Shown piece after piece: positions 1-9,125 of a stretch of DNA of 64,000 bases (position 1 is its first letter; each line of letters starts with the position of its first letter). Source of the stretch: Blastococcus aggregatus. GTDB taxonomy: Bacteria > Actinomycetota > Actinomycetes > Mycobacteriales > Geodermatophilaceae. The stretch lies in assembly GCF_900221005.1 (NCBI RefSeq), contig NZ_OBQI01000001.1:186001-250000 (forward strand). The letters are read 5' to 3'. The notes beneath the pieces were generated by a model. It worked only from the letters and a program-made list of their open reading frames with translations. It was not told where the DNA came from and searched no databases. The position numbers and the translations under genes were made by a program.

Positions 1-837
1 TTCAGCGTGGGCAGCGCCTGGCTGGGCGAGCTGTCGAGCGCCTCCGGGAACGGGGCCGGCGGCCGGCGCGCGGCCTTCGCCATGACGGCGGGGTTCTCGC
101 TCGGCCCCCTCACCAGCGGGCTGCTCGGCCAGTACGGGCCGGCGCCCACGGTGCTGCCCTACCTGGTGCACGTGGTGCTGGTCGGCATCGGTCTGGTGCT
201 GGCCCTCCGGCTGCCCGAGACCGTCGATCTCCGCCGCCCCGTTCCCAGTGGGCCCGACCGGCCGGCCGGCGCCCCGCTGATCCGTCCGGGCGACGGGCTC
301 CTGGTGCTCACCGTGCTGGCACCGGTCGCGGTGTGCGTCTACGCGTTCCCCTCCACGATCATCAGCGCGGTGCCCCTGCTGGTCGACCTGCCCTACGGCG
401 GGGTGGCGGTCACCGGCGTCCTGGCCGGCGTGACGCTCGGGGCCGGCACGCTGGTGGCCGGCCTGCAGCAGCGGTTCCTGGCATGGACCGCCGTCGTCGG
501 TGCCGGGCTGGGCGCGCTGGGTTTCGCGGCGGCCGTCGTCTTCGCGACGACGGAGGCCGTCGGCTGGCTCGCCCTCGCCGCACCGCTGCTGGGCGCCGGC
601 GGCGGCCTCTGCCTCGCCGCCGGGCTGACGCTCACCGCCCGGCTGGCCGCGCCGGCCCGGCTCGGCGCGCTGACGTCGCTGTTCCTGGCCTGCGCCTACC
701 TGGGGTTCGCCGCGCCGTACGCGATGGCCGTGGGCGCGCGGGCCTCGTCGGCGCCGGTGCCGCTCGCCGGAGCCGCCGTCCTGGCCGGGCTGCTCGCCCT
801 GCGCCTGGTACCGGTCGCGCGGTCCGGTCGGCTGTGA
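1..837 (+). CDS. MFS transporter, C-terminal part (5' end outside window)
   Basis: The frame is open from the first base (Phe-Ser-Val-Gly), so the gene begins upstream; at least 278 residues are visible. The protein is almost wholly hydrophobic, with eight or nine candidate membrane segments and a short charged loop near residues 75-95 (PETVDLRRPVPSGPDRPAG), which looks like the central cytoplasmic loop between the two six-helix halves of a major facilitator. The substrate cannot be told. It converges on the liv operon and shares a strong hairpin terminator with it. Confidence 0.75.
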   Translation, partial: FSVGSAWLGELSSASGNGAGGRRAAFAMTAGFSLGPLTSGLLGQYGPAPTVLPYLVHVVLVGIGLVLALRLPETVDLRRPVPSGPDRPAGAPLIRPGDGLLVLTVLAPVAVCVYAFPSTIISAVPLLVDLPYGGVAVTGVLAGVTLGAGTLVAGLQQRFLAWTAVVGAGLGALGFAAAVVFATTEAVGWLALAAPLLGAGGGLCLAAGLTLTARLAAPARLGALTSLFLACAYLGFAAPYAMAVGARASSAPVPLAGAAVLAGLLALRLVPVARSGRL

Positions 838-870
838 CCCGGCGCCCCTGCGGGGCAGGGGCGCCGGGTC
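836..870. terminator. Bidirectional hairpin terminator between convergent genes
   Basis: A perfect 15-bp inverted repeat (left arm GACCCGGCGCCCCTG, 5-nt loop CGGGG) starts inside the MFS stop codon and ends 7 bp before the livJ stop codon. There is no T-tract on either strand, as is usual for GC-rich actinobacterial intrinsic terminators. It would serve transcripts from both sides. Confidence 0.7.
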
Positions 871-877
871 CTCCGGC

Positions 878-2116
878 TCAGCCGGCGATCTTCTCCGCGA
901 ACTGACCCTCGAAGGCCTCGGCCAGGACCGTGGCGCCGCCCTCGACGTCGGCCGGCTGGAGCACGAAGCTCTCCAGGCTCGGCGACTGGCCCGTCTCGAA
1001 GCCGCGGATCGGGACGACGAGACCGCCGGTGTCGACCTCCTCGAGCTCGTTGAAGGCGTCGACGACGCCCTGGCGGGTGAGGTCACCGTTCTCGCACGCG
1101 GCGTCGAGGACCTGCTTCATGATCTCGCTCATCCCGAAGCCGACGACCACGCCGAGACTGACCGTGGCCTCGGGGTAGGCCTCCTTGTACTGCTCGAGGA
1201 GCTCCGGGTGCGCGTCGAACGACGACACCGGGGACGCCACGTAGAGGTGCGTCTTCAGCCAGTTGGCCGCCGGCCCCTGCAGCAGGCCCGGCGCGAAGAC
1301 CGGGTTGCTGCCGAGGATCGGCACGTCCAGCCCCTGCGCCTCGGCCACCGTGGCCACCGACGCCGTCTGCCCGGGGGCGACGGTGAGCGCGATGAGGTCG
1401 ACGCCGGCCGCCGCGAACTGGGTGACCTGCGCGCTCATGTCCTGGTCGGTCGCCTTGATCTGCGCCTCGATCACCTCGAGGCCCATCTCCTCAGCGACGG
1501 CACGGGTACCCGCGAGCCCGTTGGCCCCGTACTCGCCCTCGAAGTAGATGTGGCCGACCGTGTCGCCCTCGGCGAGAAGACCCTCCTCGAAGAGGTAGTC
1601 GTACCCGTTGGCGATCTCCACGTCGTACGTCGCACCGACGACACCGGTCCCGGGGATCTCGGTGAGCGTCTTGGACCAGGCGGACGGGAAGTTGACGATC
1701 TGGTCGGACTCGTACTCGGGTGCGAGTGCCGTGTTGATCGGCGAGCCGATCGTCTGCTGCATCGCCAGGATGCTGTCCTTCATCCCGCTGTACAGCTGCA
1801 CCCCCTGCTGGGGCACGTAGCCGGTGTCCTGCACGTCGAGCTCGACGTCGTAGGTGTCGCAGACCTGGTTGTCCTCCCAGAACAGCTCGTTGGCCTGGGT
1901 GATGTCCTTCCCCAGAGCGGCGAAGACGCCGGTGAGGTCGGTGAGGACGCCGAGCCGGATGGTCTCCCCCTCGACGCCGATGTCGGTCTGGACGTCGGCC
2001 GCATCGCCGCCACCTCCCCCGCTGCTCTCCGGCGCCTTGGTGCTGCAGCCGGTGGCGGCCAGGACGACGCTGGCAGCCAGCATCGTGACGCCGGTCGAAC
2101 GCTTGCTGAGTCTCAC
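878..2116 (-). CDS. livJ: Branched-chain amino acid ABC transporter substrate-binding lipoprotein
   Basis: A 412-residue periplasmic-binding protein of the LivJ/Leu-Ile-Val family. It has an N-terminal lipoprotein signal with lipobox LAATGC (Cys24 lipidated), a Ser/Gly-rich linker, then a receptor-type fold starting around GETIRLGVLTDLTGVFAALG. It captures a branched-chain amino acid or related small amide at the membrane surface and delivers it to LivHM. It is the last gene of the operon, with its GTG start overlapping the livM stop (GTGA). Position after the permeases is less common than first. Exact ligand unknown. Confidence 0.9.
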   Translation of the reverse strand: MRLSKRSTGVTMLAASVVLAATGCSTKAPESSGGGGGDAADVQTDIGVEGETIRLGVLTDLTGVFAALGKDITQANELFWEDNQVCDTYDVELDVQDTGYVPQQGVQLYSGMKDSILAMQQTIGSPINTALAPEYESDQIVNFPSAWSKTLTEIPGTGVVGATYDVEIANGYDYLFEEGLLAEGDTVGHIYFEGEYGANGLAGTRAVAEEMGLEVIEAQIKATDQDMSAQVTQFAAAGVDLIALTVAPGQTASVATVAEAQGLDVPILGSNPVFAPGLLQGPAANWLKTHLYVASPVSSFDAHPELLEQYKEAYPEATVSLGVVVGFGMSEIMKQVLDAACENGDLTRQGVVDAFNELEEVDTGGLVVPIRGFETGQSPSLESFVLQPADVEGGATVLAEAFEGQFAEKIAG

Positions 2117-3333
2117 GTGGTGCTCCCTTGGGCTGGCGGGTCGGACGGACTGGGTTCACTGGTTCGGGTGGGCGTGTCGGGTGGGTGCTCGGTGACCCGT
2201 CCGCCGGGGCGGCGGAACCGGCCGGCGATGCGGTTGGCGATACCGGCCAGGCCGGCGGGCTCGAAGAGGATCACCAGGACGATGGCCGCACCGAACAGGA
2301 ACCGGGCCGCCTCACCGGCCGCCAGCCCGCCGCCGCCCACGAAGGGGATCAGGTCGGCGTAGCGCTGGAAGACCAGTGGCAGCGCACTGACGAAGATCGC
2401 CCCCAGCACGGCCCCGTTCACCGAGCCCAGGCCACCGAGGACGATCATGGCGAGGTAGAGGATGGACAGCTCGAGGCCGAAGGACTCCGGGGCGATGCTG
2501 CCGATCGACAGCGCGTACATGACCCCGGCCAGCCCGGCGTACATCGAGCTCACGAGGAAGATGCGGGCCTTGTAGCCCTGGACGTTGACGCCCATGACCG
2601 ACGCCGCGACCTCGCTGTCCCGCAGCGTCTGCAGTGCCCGGCCCGGGCGGCTGCGCAGGATGTTGCGGGCGAAGAGGTAGGCGGCGAGCGCGAGGACGAG
2701 CCCGAGGTACCAGAGCCGCTCGGCCTCGCGGAACGGCACCTCGAGCACGTACAGCTCCGGATCGCGGTTGCCGAAGGTGAAGCCGAACAGCGAGAACTCC
2801 GGTGCCGACCGCCCGTTGAAACCGCCGGTGACCTCGGTCCAGCTGTTGAGCACGTGGACGCCGATGAAGACCAGCGCCAGCGACGCCACCCCGAGGTAGA
2901 TGCCGCGCAGCCGCGCCGCCAGCGGGCTGAAGAGGAGCCCTGCGAGGCCGGCGAGGAGGACACCGACGATCATGCCGATGATCGGCGGCAGGCCCAGGCC
3001 GCCGAGCTCGGCGACGCCGAGGCCGCCCGGCTCCCCGGAGACGTAGACGTAGCTGACCGCCCCCACGGCCAGGAAGAAGGCGTGGGCGAGGGAGAGCTGG
3101 CCGCTGGTTCCCACGAGCAGGTTCAGGCCGATCGCGCCCACGATCGCGCCGGCGGCGGCGAACCCCGTGCGCAGCCAGAACTCCTCCACGTAGAGCGGCA
3201 GCGCGAGCATCACCACCAACCCCAGGACCAGCAGCAGCGGGCGCAGCCAGGACCGGCGACGACCGGCCGGCGCGGGGCGACCGACCCCCGAGGGATGGGC
3301 CCCGGGAGCCTCGGTGAGGGTCGACTCAGACAC
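2113..3333 (-). CDS. livM: Branched-chain amino acid ABC transporter permease LivM
   Basis: A 406-residue integral membrane protein with about ten helices. The family block GLNLLVGTSGQLSLAHAFFL lies near residue 70 and the EAA-like loop (SEVAASVMGVNVQGYKARIF) near residue 250. N- and C-terminal tails are polar and Pro-rich. It pairs with LivH to form the transmembrane channel. The GTG start overlaps the livH end by 8 bp and its stop overlaps the livJ start, so translation is coupled. Confidence 0.92.
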   Translation of the reverse strand: MSESTLTEAPGAHPSGVGRPAPAGRRRSWLRPLLLVLGLVVMLALPLYVEEFWLRTGFAAAGAIVGAIGLNLLVGTSGQLSLAHAFFLAVGAVSYVYVSGEPGGLGVAELGGLGLPPIIGMIVGVLLAGLAGLLFSPLAARLRGIYLGVASLALVFIGVHVLNSWTEVTGGFNGRSAPEFSLFGFTFGNRDPELYVLEVPFREAERLWYLGLVLALAAYLFARNILRSRPGRALQTLRDSEVAASVMGVNVQGYKARIFLVSSMYAGLAGVMYALSIGSIAPESFGLELSILYLAMIVLGGLGSVNGAVLGAIFVSALPLVFQRYADLIPFVGGGGLAAGEAARFLFGAAIVLVILFEPAGLAGIANRIAGRFRRPGGRVTEHPPDTPTRTSEPSPSDPPAQGSTT

Positions 3334-4216
3334 GGGTCAGCTCCTTGGTCCCGAACAGGCCCGACGGGCGGAACATCAGGACCGCGATCATCACGATGAA
3401 GGGGACGACGGCACTGAACCCGCGGCCCAGGAAGAGCAGCTGGTCCTGGTAGCCGGCCGCCATCGCCTCGGCGATGCCGATCAGCAGGCCGCCCACGAGC
3501 GCTCCTCCCGTGGAGTCCAGGCCGCCGAGGATCGCGGCCGGGAAGGCCCGCAGCGCCACGGCGTAGGTGCTCGGGCTGACCCCCGGGGTGGGCGAGCCGA
3601 CGAGGAACAGGGCGGCGACCGCGGCGAGCACGCCCGCGACCACCCAGGCCAGAGCGGACACCCGCCCCTGCTTGATGCCCATCAGCGCCGCGGTCTCGCC
3701 GTCCTCGGCCGAGGCGCGCATCGCGATGCCCCAGTTGGAGTACTTGAAGGCGGCGAAGAACAGCCCGATCAGGACGGCGGCGACGGCGATCGCGATGAGG
3801 CGGTTCTCGGAGATCCCGACGTCACCGACCCGGACCGACCCTCCGGCCCACGGGTGGGGGACGTTGAGGATGTCCGAACCGATCCGCCGGATCAGCTCCG
3901 TGAGCAGGATGATGTCCACGCCGATGGTGACGATGGCCAGACTGATCACCGCCGCCCCCCGGAGCCGGTTGATGATCACGCGTTCGATGACGAACGCCGC
4001 GAGCGCGGTGATCGCGATCCCCACCACGGCAGCGAGCAGGAAGCCCAGGGGCTCGGACAACCGGGCGATGGAGTAGGCGCCCAGCAGCAGCAGGGAACCG
4101 TGCGTGAAGCTGACCACCTCGCTCGCCTTGAAGATGATCACGAAGCCCAGCGCGATGAGGGCGTACATCGCGCCGAGCGAGATGCCGTTGAGCAGGAGCG
4201 ACAGGAACTGGGTCAC
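3326..4216 (-). CDS. livH: Branched-chain amino acid ABC transporter permease LivH
   Basis: A 296-residue permease with the typical LivH opening (LNGISLGAMYALIALGFVII) and the helix around VVSFTHGSLLLLGAY, with eight or more membrane spans. The EAA-like loop reads AEDGETAALMGIKQGRVSAL. It partners LivM. The GTG start overlaps the livG stop by 4 bp. Confidence 0.92.
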   Translation of the reverse strand: MTQFLSLLLNGISLGAMYALIALGFVIIFKASEVVSFTHGSLLLLGAYSIARLSEPLGFLLAAVVGIAITALAAFVIERVIINRLRGAAVISLAIVTIGVDIILLTELIRRIGSDILNVPHPWAGGSVRVGDVGISENRLIAIAVAAVLIGLFFAAFKYSNWGIAMRASAEDGETAALMGIKQGRVSALAWVVAGVLAAVAALFLVGSPTPGVSPSTYAVALRAFPAAILGGLDSTGGALVGGLLIGIAEAMAAGYQDQLLFLGRGFSAVVPFIVMIAVLMFRPSGLFGTKELTRV

Positions 4217-5091
4217 GACGGCATCCCTGGGGTCTCGGAGGAGGAGGCGCCGGCCGCGGCCGCCTCCGCCGCCTCCGACGGGTCGATCTCGTCACCGGAG
4301 CCGAGGTAGGCCCGGATGACCTCGGGGTCGCGCTGCACCTCGGCCGGGGTGCCGTCGGCGATGCGCCGGCCGAAGTCGAGGACGGTCACGCGGTCGGCCA
4401 GGGACATGACCATGCCCATGTCGTGCTCGACCAGGATCACCGAGATGCCCAGCCCGGCGCGGATCTCCAGGATCGCCTCCGCCATGCGGTGGGTCTCCTC
4501 GGCGTTCATGCCGGCCACCGGCTCGTCCAGCAGCAGCAGCCGCGGCTCCGTGCACAGCGCCCGCGCGACCTCCACCCGCTTCTGGTCGCCGTAGGACAGC
4601 ACCCCGACGGGCGTGTGCAGCTTCTCGCCGAGCTCCAGGAAGTCGGCGATCTCCGCGACCCGGGCGCCGTGGAGCTTCCCCTCCCGGGTGGCCAGCGGCA
4701 GTCTCAGCCCCGCCGCGATGAACCCGGCCTTCGTCAGGTGGTGCCGCCCGAGCATCAGGTTCTCGGCGACGCTCTGGCCGGCCGACAGTGCGATGTTCTG
4801 GAACGCGCGGGCGACACCGATGCCCGCGATCTTGTAGGGCCGCATCCGGTCGAGCCGGTGCTCGCCGAACCGGACCTGACCTTCGGCGGCCTTGTAGACG
4901 CCGGACAGGACGTTGAACATCGTCGACTTGCCGGCCCCGTTCGGGCCGATGATCGCGTGGATGGTGCCGGGCTCCACGGTGAAGGACACCCCGGACAGGG
5001 CGGTGATCGCACCGAACCGCACGGTGACGTCCTCCACCTGGACCGGGGGGACGTCCGACCGGACGTCGATGGCCGCTCCGGGGGCGCTCAC
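4213..5091 (-). CDS. livG: Branched-chain amino acid ABC transporter ATPase LivG
   Basis: A 292-residue ATPase: Walker A GPNGAGKS at residues 49-56, signature LSYGDQKRVEVARAL, Walker B LLLLDEP, switch His in LVEHDMGMV. The insert of LivG-type subunits (about 30 residues around GRHHLTKAGF) is present. The GTG start at 5091 overlaps the livF stop as GTGA, which fixes the start even though the reading frame stays open more than 2 kb further upstream. It energises LivHM together with LivF. Confidence 0.93.
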   Translation of the reverse strand: MSAPGAAIDVRSDVPPVQVEDVTVRFGAITALSGVSFTVEPGTIHAIIGPNGAGKSTMFNVLSGVYKAAEGQVRFGEHRLDRMRPYKIAGIGVARAFQNIALSAGQSVAENLMLGRHHLTKAGFIAAGLRLPLATREGKLHGARVAEIADFLELGEKLHTPVGVLSYGDQKRVEVARALCTEPRLLLLDEPVAGMNAEETHRMAEAILEIRAGLGISVILVEHDMGMVMSLADRVTVLDFGRRIADGTPAEVQRDPEVIRAYLGSGDEIDPSEAAEAAAAGASSSETPGMPS

Positions 5092-5879
5092 TGCGTCCAC
5101 CGCGAGAGCTTGCGGCCCGACGTCGCGCGCCGGCGCGTCGTGCCGTCGCCGTCCCCGTCGTGGCCCAGGTAGAGGCGCTGCACCTCGTCGGTGCGGGCGA
5201 GCTCCCGGGCCTCCCCCGACAGCGACACCTCGCCGACGTCGAGCACGTAGGCCAGGTGGGCGACGCCGAGGGCCATCGTCGCGTTCTGCTCCACCAGCAG
5301 CACCGACGTGCCCTGCCGGTTGATCTCGGCGATGACCTGGCCGATCTGGCCGATGATCCGCGGCGCCAGCCCCAGCGACGGTTCGTCGAGCAGGAGCAGC
5401 TTCGGGCTGGCCATCAGCGCGCGCCCGATCGCGAGCATCTGCTGCTCGCCGCCGGACAGCAGGGCGCCGCGCTGGGAGCTGCGCTCGCGGAGCACCGGGA
5501 ACAGGTCGTAGACCCGGTCCTGGGCCCGCGCCTTCGCCGCCTTGTCCCTGCTGGCCATGCCGCCGGCGCGGAGGTTCTCCTCGACGGTGAGCCGGCCGAA
5601 GATCCGCCGTCCCTCGGGCACCTGGACCAGGCCCATGCGGACGGTCTGGGCCGGATCGCGCCCGGCCAGGTCGGTCGTGCCGAAGCGGATCGACCCCGAG
5701 TCGATCCGGCCGCGGTGCAGGCGCAGGGTGCCGGAGATCGCGCGCAGCAGCGTCGTCTTCCCGGCCCCGTTGCTGCCGAGGACGGCGACGACCTCGCCGT
5801 CGGGGATCTCCATGGACACGCCGCGGACCGCCTGCACGGCCCCGCCGTAGGTCACGTGGAGGTCCTGGATGCTCAGCAC
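5088..5879 (-). CDS. livF: Branched-chain amino acid ABC transporter ATPase LivF
   Basis: A 263-residue second ATPase: Walker A GSNGAGKT (35-42), signature LSGGEQ (141-146), Walker B LLLLDEP (161-167), and the LivF hallmark VPEGRRIFGRLTVEENL. I chose the GTG at 5879 (MLSIQDLHVTYGG) because the fold starts there and a GGTGG stretch lies just upstream; an in-frame GTG at 5912 would add 11 residues. First gene of the operon, transcribed away from the flavin monooxygenase. The C-terminal tail (DGDGDGTTRRRATSGRKL) is a charged extension. Confidence 0.92.
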   Translation of the reverse strand: MLSIQDLHVTYGGAVQAVRGVSMEIPDGEVVAVLGSNGAGKTTLLRAISGTLRLHRGRIDSGSIRFGTTDLAGRDPAQTVRMGLVQVPEGRRIFGRLTVEENLRAGGMASRDKAAKARAQDRVYDLFPVLRERSSQRGALLSGGEQQMLAIGRALMASPKLLLLDEPSLGLAPRIIGQIGQVIAEINRQGTSVLLVEQNATMALGVAHLAYVLDVGEVSLSGEARELARTDEVQRLYLGHDGDGDGTTRRRATSGRKLSRWTQ

Positions 5880-6033
5880 CGGCCACCACCCGAGAGGTGT
5901 GATCTGGACCACATGAGCGGGACTCTAAGGCCATCACCAGCCGTTTCGGGAGCCTCGAGTTCACAGTTCGGTCACGTCTTCCTCCGCGCCCACCTCGGGG
6001 AAGGCCCCGGCACGGTCCGGCGTTCGACCGGTC

Positions 6034-7113
6034 GTGGAGGCCGGCCGGGACGTGGACGTCGTCGTCATCGGGGCCGGTCAGGCCGGGCTGTCCACCGCCT
6101 ACGGACTGCTCCGTCAGGGTTTCGAGGCGCACACCGGGTTCGTGGTGCTGGATGGCGACGCCGGGCCCGGCGGGGCCTGGCAGCACCGCTGGCCCTCGCT
6201 CACGTTGACCAGTACGCACCGGGTGAACGACCTGCCCGGCCTGCCGTTCGCGCCGGCCGACCCGACCGCGCCGGCCGTCGAGTCGGTGCCCGCCTACTAC
6301 GCCGAGTACGAGCGCCGGCTCGACCTGCCGGTCCTCCGCCCGGTCCGCGTCACCGCCGTCCGCCGGACCGACGACGACCGCTTCCGGGTCGAGAGCGACG
6401 CCGGCGCCTGGACCGCTCGCGCCGTGGTCAACGCCACCGGCACCTGGACGCGTCCGTTCGTCCCCCGCTACCCCGGCCAGGAGACCTTCCGGGGCCGCCA
6501 GCTGCACACCGTCGACTACCGCTCGGCGGAGGAGTTCCGCGGTCAGCACGTCGTCGTCGTGGGCGGCGGCGCATCGGCCACCCAACTCCTCGGCGAGATC
6601 AGCCGGGTCGCCTCGACCACGTGGGTCACCCGCCGCGAGCCGGTCTGGCGCGACGGCGTCCTCGACGAGGACGCCGGCCGCGCGGTCGTCGCCGAGGTCG
6701 AGCGGGCGGTGCGCGAGGGCCGCCGTCCCGGGAGCGTCGTCGGCCACACCGGCCTGCTCACCTCGACGCCCTACATCCGCGACGCCCTCGACCGCGGCGT
6801 CCTGCGCCGCCGGCCGATGTTCGACCGGATCACCCCCGACGGCGTCGAGTGGGGGGACGGGACGTCGGTCCGCGCGGACGCGATCCTGTGGGCCACCGGG
6901 TTCCGGGCCGCGATCGGTCACCTGGCGCCGCTGCACCTGCGGGCGCCGGGCGGTGGCATCCGCATGGACGGCACGCACGTCGCCGGCGAACCGCGGGTCC
7001 ACCTGGTCGGCTACGGCCCGTCGGCCAGCACGATCGGCGCCAACCGGGCCGGGCAGTCGGCGGCCCGGCAGCTGCGCCGGCTGCTCCGCCCGGAGCTCGC
7101 CCGCACCGCCTGA
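6034..7113 (+). CDS. FAD-dependent oxidoreductase (flavin-containing monooxygenase-like)
   Basis: A 359-residue single-component flavoprotein. An N-terminal FAD-binding Rossmann motif (VIGAGQAGLSTAYGLLR, about 10-26), an ATGTW motif near residue 135, a second NAD(P)H-binding GxGxxA motif (VVGGGASATQL, near 175), and the late WATGFR motif typical of flavin monooxygenases/CzcO-like proteins. Expected reaction: NADPH-dependent oxygenation or oxidation of a small molecule; substrate not deducible. Starts with GTG; divergent from livF across about 150 bp. No partner gene in the same transcription unit is evident. Confidence 0.8.
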   Translation: MEAGRDVDVVVIGAGQAGLSTAYGLLRQGFEAHTGFVVLDGDAGPGGAWQHRWPSLTLTSTHRVNDLPGLPFAPADPTAPAVESVPAYYAEYERRLDLPVLRPVRVTAVRRTDDDRFRVESDAGAWTARAVVNATGTWTRPFVPRYPGQETFRGRQLHTVDYRSAEEFRGQHVVVVGGGASATQLLGEISRVASTTWVTRREPVWRDGVLDEDAGRAVVAEVERAVREGRRPGSVVGHTGLLTSTPYIRDALDRGVLRRRPMFDRITPDGVEWGDGTSVRADAILWATGFRAAIGHLAPLHLRAPGGGIRMDGTHVAGEPRVHLVGYGPSASTIGANRAGQSAARQLRRLLRPELARTA

Positions 7114-7197
7114 CCCCCGCCCACATCGGCGATGGGCGATAGGCGGGTGGGAACGCCCCACATCGGCGATCTCGCCGGGGCATGCCCGTAGGGGAAC

Positions 7198-7216
7198 GTT
7201 CAGGGTCTGTTCAGGG
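7198..7216 (+). promoter_or_regulatory. Direct repeat GTTCAGGG x2, 11-nt period (response-regulator-like box)
   Basis: Two identical GTTCAGGG octamers begin 11 nt apart, about 80 bp before the ABC transporter start. Head-to-tail 11-nt repeats of GTTCA-type are the architecture bound by OmpR/PhoP-family regulators (the Streptomyces PhoP box is GTTCACC-based). Binding is inference. The same gap also holds a 13-bp direct repeat CCACATCGGCGAT at 7121-7133 and 7158-7170. Confidence 0.4.
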
Positions 7217-7297
7217 CGCTCCCCGATGTGCCGGGCACCCGCCCGCCGCGAGGCTTCCGGCCATGACTCCAGCGATTCCCCCGACCGGGGCGCGGCC

Positions 7298-8224
7298 ATG
7301 ATCGACGTCGCGCGCCTCACCAAGCAGTACGGCGCCAAGACCGCCGTCGACGGCGTCTCCTTCACCGTCGCCCCGGGCCGGGTGACCGGCTTCCTCGGCC
7401 CCAACGGCGCCGGCAAGTCGACGACGATGCGCATGGTGCTCGGCCTGGACCGGCCGACCGCCGGCAGCGTGACCGTCAACGGCCGCGCCTACCGCGACTC
7501 CCCCGCCCCGCTGCGCGAGGTCGGCGCCCTGCTCGAGGCGCGGGCGCTGCACCCCGGCCGCTCCGCCCGCGACCACCTGCGCTGGCTGGCCGCCAGCAAC
7601 CGGATCCCGGTCGCGCGGGTCGACGAGGTCCTCGGCCTGGTCGGGCTCGAGGCGGTCGCCGGCACCCGGGTCGGCAAGTTCTCCCTCGGCATGGGGCAGC
7701 GGCTCGGCATCGCGGTCGCGCTGCTCGGCGACCCGCCGGTCGTCGTCCTCGACGAGCCGGTCAACGGGCTGGACCCGGAGGGCATCCGCTGGGTGCGCAC
7801 GCTGGCCCGCCGGCTGGCCGCGGAGGGGCGCACCGTCTTCGTCTCCAGCCACCTGATGTCGGAGATGGCGCTGACCGCCGACCACCTGGTCGTCATCGGC
7901 CGCGGCCGGATCCTCGCCGACTGCTCGATGCCCGACTTCATCGCCGAGCACGCGGCCTCCTTCGTCCGGGTCCGCACGCAGGGCGGCCAGGTGGCCGACG
8001 TGCTCCGCGGTGCCGGCGCGGACGTGACCCCCGTCGACGGCGAGCTGCACGTCCAGGGGCTCGACGCCGCAGCCGTGGGCGAGCTCGTCGGCGACAAGGG
8101 GCTCTACCTGCACGAGCTGACCCTGGTGCGCTCCTCCCTCGAGGACGCCTTCATGACCCTGACCGCCTCGAGCGTCGAGTACACCGCTCGCGACGGCGCC
8201 GAGCTCGCCGGAGCGACCCGATGA
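7298..8224 (+). CDS. ABC transporter ATP-binding protein (ABC-2 exporter type)
   Basis: A 308-residue ATPase of the NatA/BcrA type: Walker A GPNGAGKST near residue 36, signature FSLGMGQRLG, Walker B VVVLDEPVNGLDPEG, switch VSSHLMSE, followed by a C-terminal regulatory domain of about 90 residues. The ATG at 7298 begins the family-typical MIDVARLTKQYG. Its stop overlaps the permease start by 4 bp, so the two form a coupled exporter. Such pairs often confer resistance to peptides or antibiotics; the substrate here is unknown. Confidence 0.88.
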   Translation: MIDVARLTKQYGAKTAVDGVSFTVAPGRVTGFLGPNGAGKSTTMRMVLGLDRPTAGSVTVNGRAYRDSPAPLREVGALLEARALHPGRSARDHLRWLAASNRIPVARVDEVLGLVGLEAVAGTRVGKFSLGMGQRLGIAVALLGDPPVVVLDEPVNGLDPEGIRWVRTLARRLAAEGRTVFVSSHLMSEMALTADHLVVIGRGRILADCSMPDFIAEHAASFVRVRTQGGQVADVLRGAGADVTPVDGELHVQGLDAAAVGELVGDKGLYLHELTLVRSSLEDAFMTLTASSVEYTARDGAELAGATR

Positions 8225-9051
8225 CCGTCACCGCAGCCAGCAGCACCGTCGCGCTGGACCCCCGCCGCAATGTGCCCGGCACCCGTCCGGGGTTCTCGTC
8301 CACGCTGCACTCGGAGTGGATCAAGTTCTGGTCGGTCCGCTCGACGACGTGGTCGGCCGTGATGCTGTTCGTCCTCGGCGCCGGCCTGACCGCGCTGATC
8401 TGCGCCACCAACGCCGAGTGGCTGGCCAGCAGCGAGGCCGACGAGTCCCCCGGCTCGTTCATCACCTTCGGGATGACGTTCGCCCAGATCACCGCGGTCG
8501 TGCTGGGCACGCTGACGGTCACCGCCGAGTACGGCACCGGGATGATCCGGGCGACGCTGGCCGCCACACCCCGCCGCGGGTCGGTGCTGCTGGCGAAGGC
8601 GCTCGTCCTCTCCGGCACGCTGTTCGTCCTCGGGACGGTCACCGCCTTCGCGGGGTACTTCGCCGGCAACTGGTTCCTGGACCGCGAAGGCGTCGGCCTG
8701 GCCCTGACCGACGACGGCGTGCTGCGCTCGATGGTCGGCAGCGGCCTCTACATGGCCGGGCTGGGCCTGTTCGCCGCGGCCGTCGGCATCCTGGTCCGGC
8801 ACACCGCGGCCGCGCTGTCCGCCGTGCTCGCCCTCGTCTTCGTCGTCGGCAACATGGCCTTCCTGCTGCCGGGCGCCTGGGGCGAGTGGACGGCGAAGCT
8901 CATGCCGGGCAACGCCGGCTCCCCGATCGCGGCGCCGGTCTCCTTCAACCCGGAGCTGATGGCCCCGTGGCCCGGGTTCGCGGTGTTCGCCGCCGAGGTG
9001 CTGGCCCTGCTCGCGGTCGCCTGGGTGGTGTTCGCGCGCCGCGACGCCTGA
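8221..9051 (+). CDS. ABC-2 type transporter permease
   Basis: A 276-residue membrane protein with about six helices. A cytoplasmic N-terminus (STLHSEWIKFWSVRSTTWS) leads into the first span; the conserved loop TVTAEYGTGMIRATLAATPRR near residue 105 is typical of ABC-2 permeases. It forms the pore for the ATPase immediately upstream (ATGA overlap). Confidence 0.85.
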   Translation: MTVTAASSTVALDPRRNVPGTRPGFSSTLHSEWIKFWSVRSTTWSAVMLFVLGAGLTALICATNAEWLASSEADESPGSFITFGMTFAQITAVVLGTLTVTAEYGTGMIRATLAATPRRGSVLLAKALVLSGTLFVLGTVTAFAGYFAGNWFLDREGVGLALTDDGVLRSMVGSGLYMAGLGLFAAAVGILVRHTAAALSAVLALVFVVGNMAFLLPGAWGEWTAKLMPGNAGSPIAAPVSFNPELMAPWPGFAVFAAEVLALLAVAWVVFARRDA

Positions 9052-9125
9052 TCCGAGCCGCCCCTTCCCACCCGTCGCCCACCCACCCGTCCCGCCGGCC
9101 GCTCCGGCCGGGGGACAGTGGTGCG

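Noticed and set aside
5913-6033. GlnR/PhoP box in the livF upstream region
   Set aside because: GTTCACAGTTC-GGTCAC is a loose 11-nt repeat but does not fit the GTnAC-n6-GnAAC pattern; too weak to annotate.
5092-7479. LivG reading frame stays open to 7479 on the minus strand (1088 codons)
   Set aside because: Sequence upstream of 5091 is Arg/Gly/Pro-rich antisense of the flavin monooxygenase and an alternate frame of livF. The GTGA overlap marks the real start.
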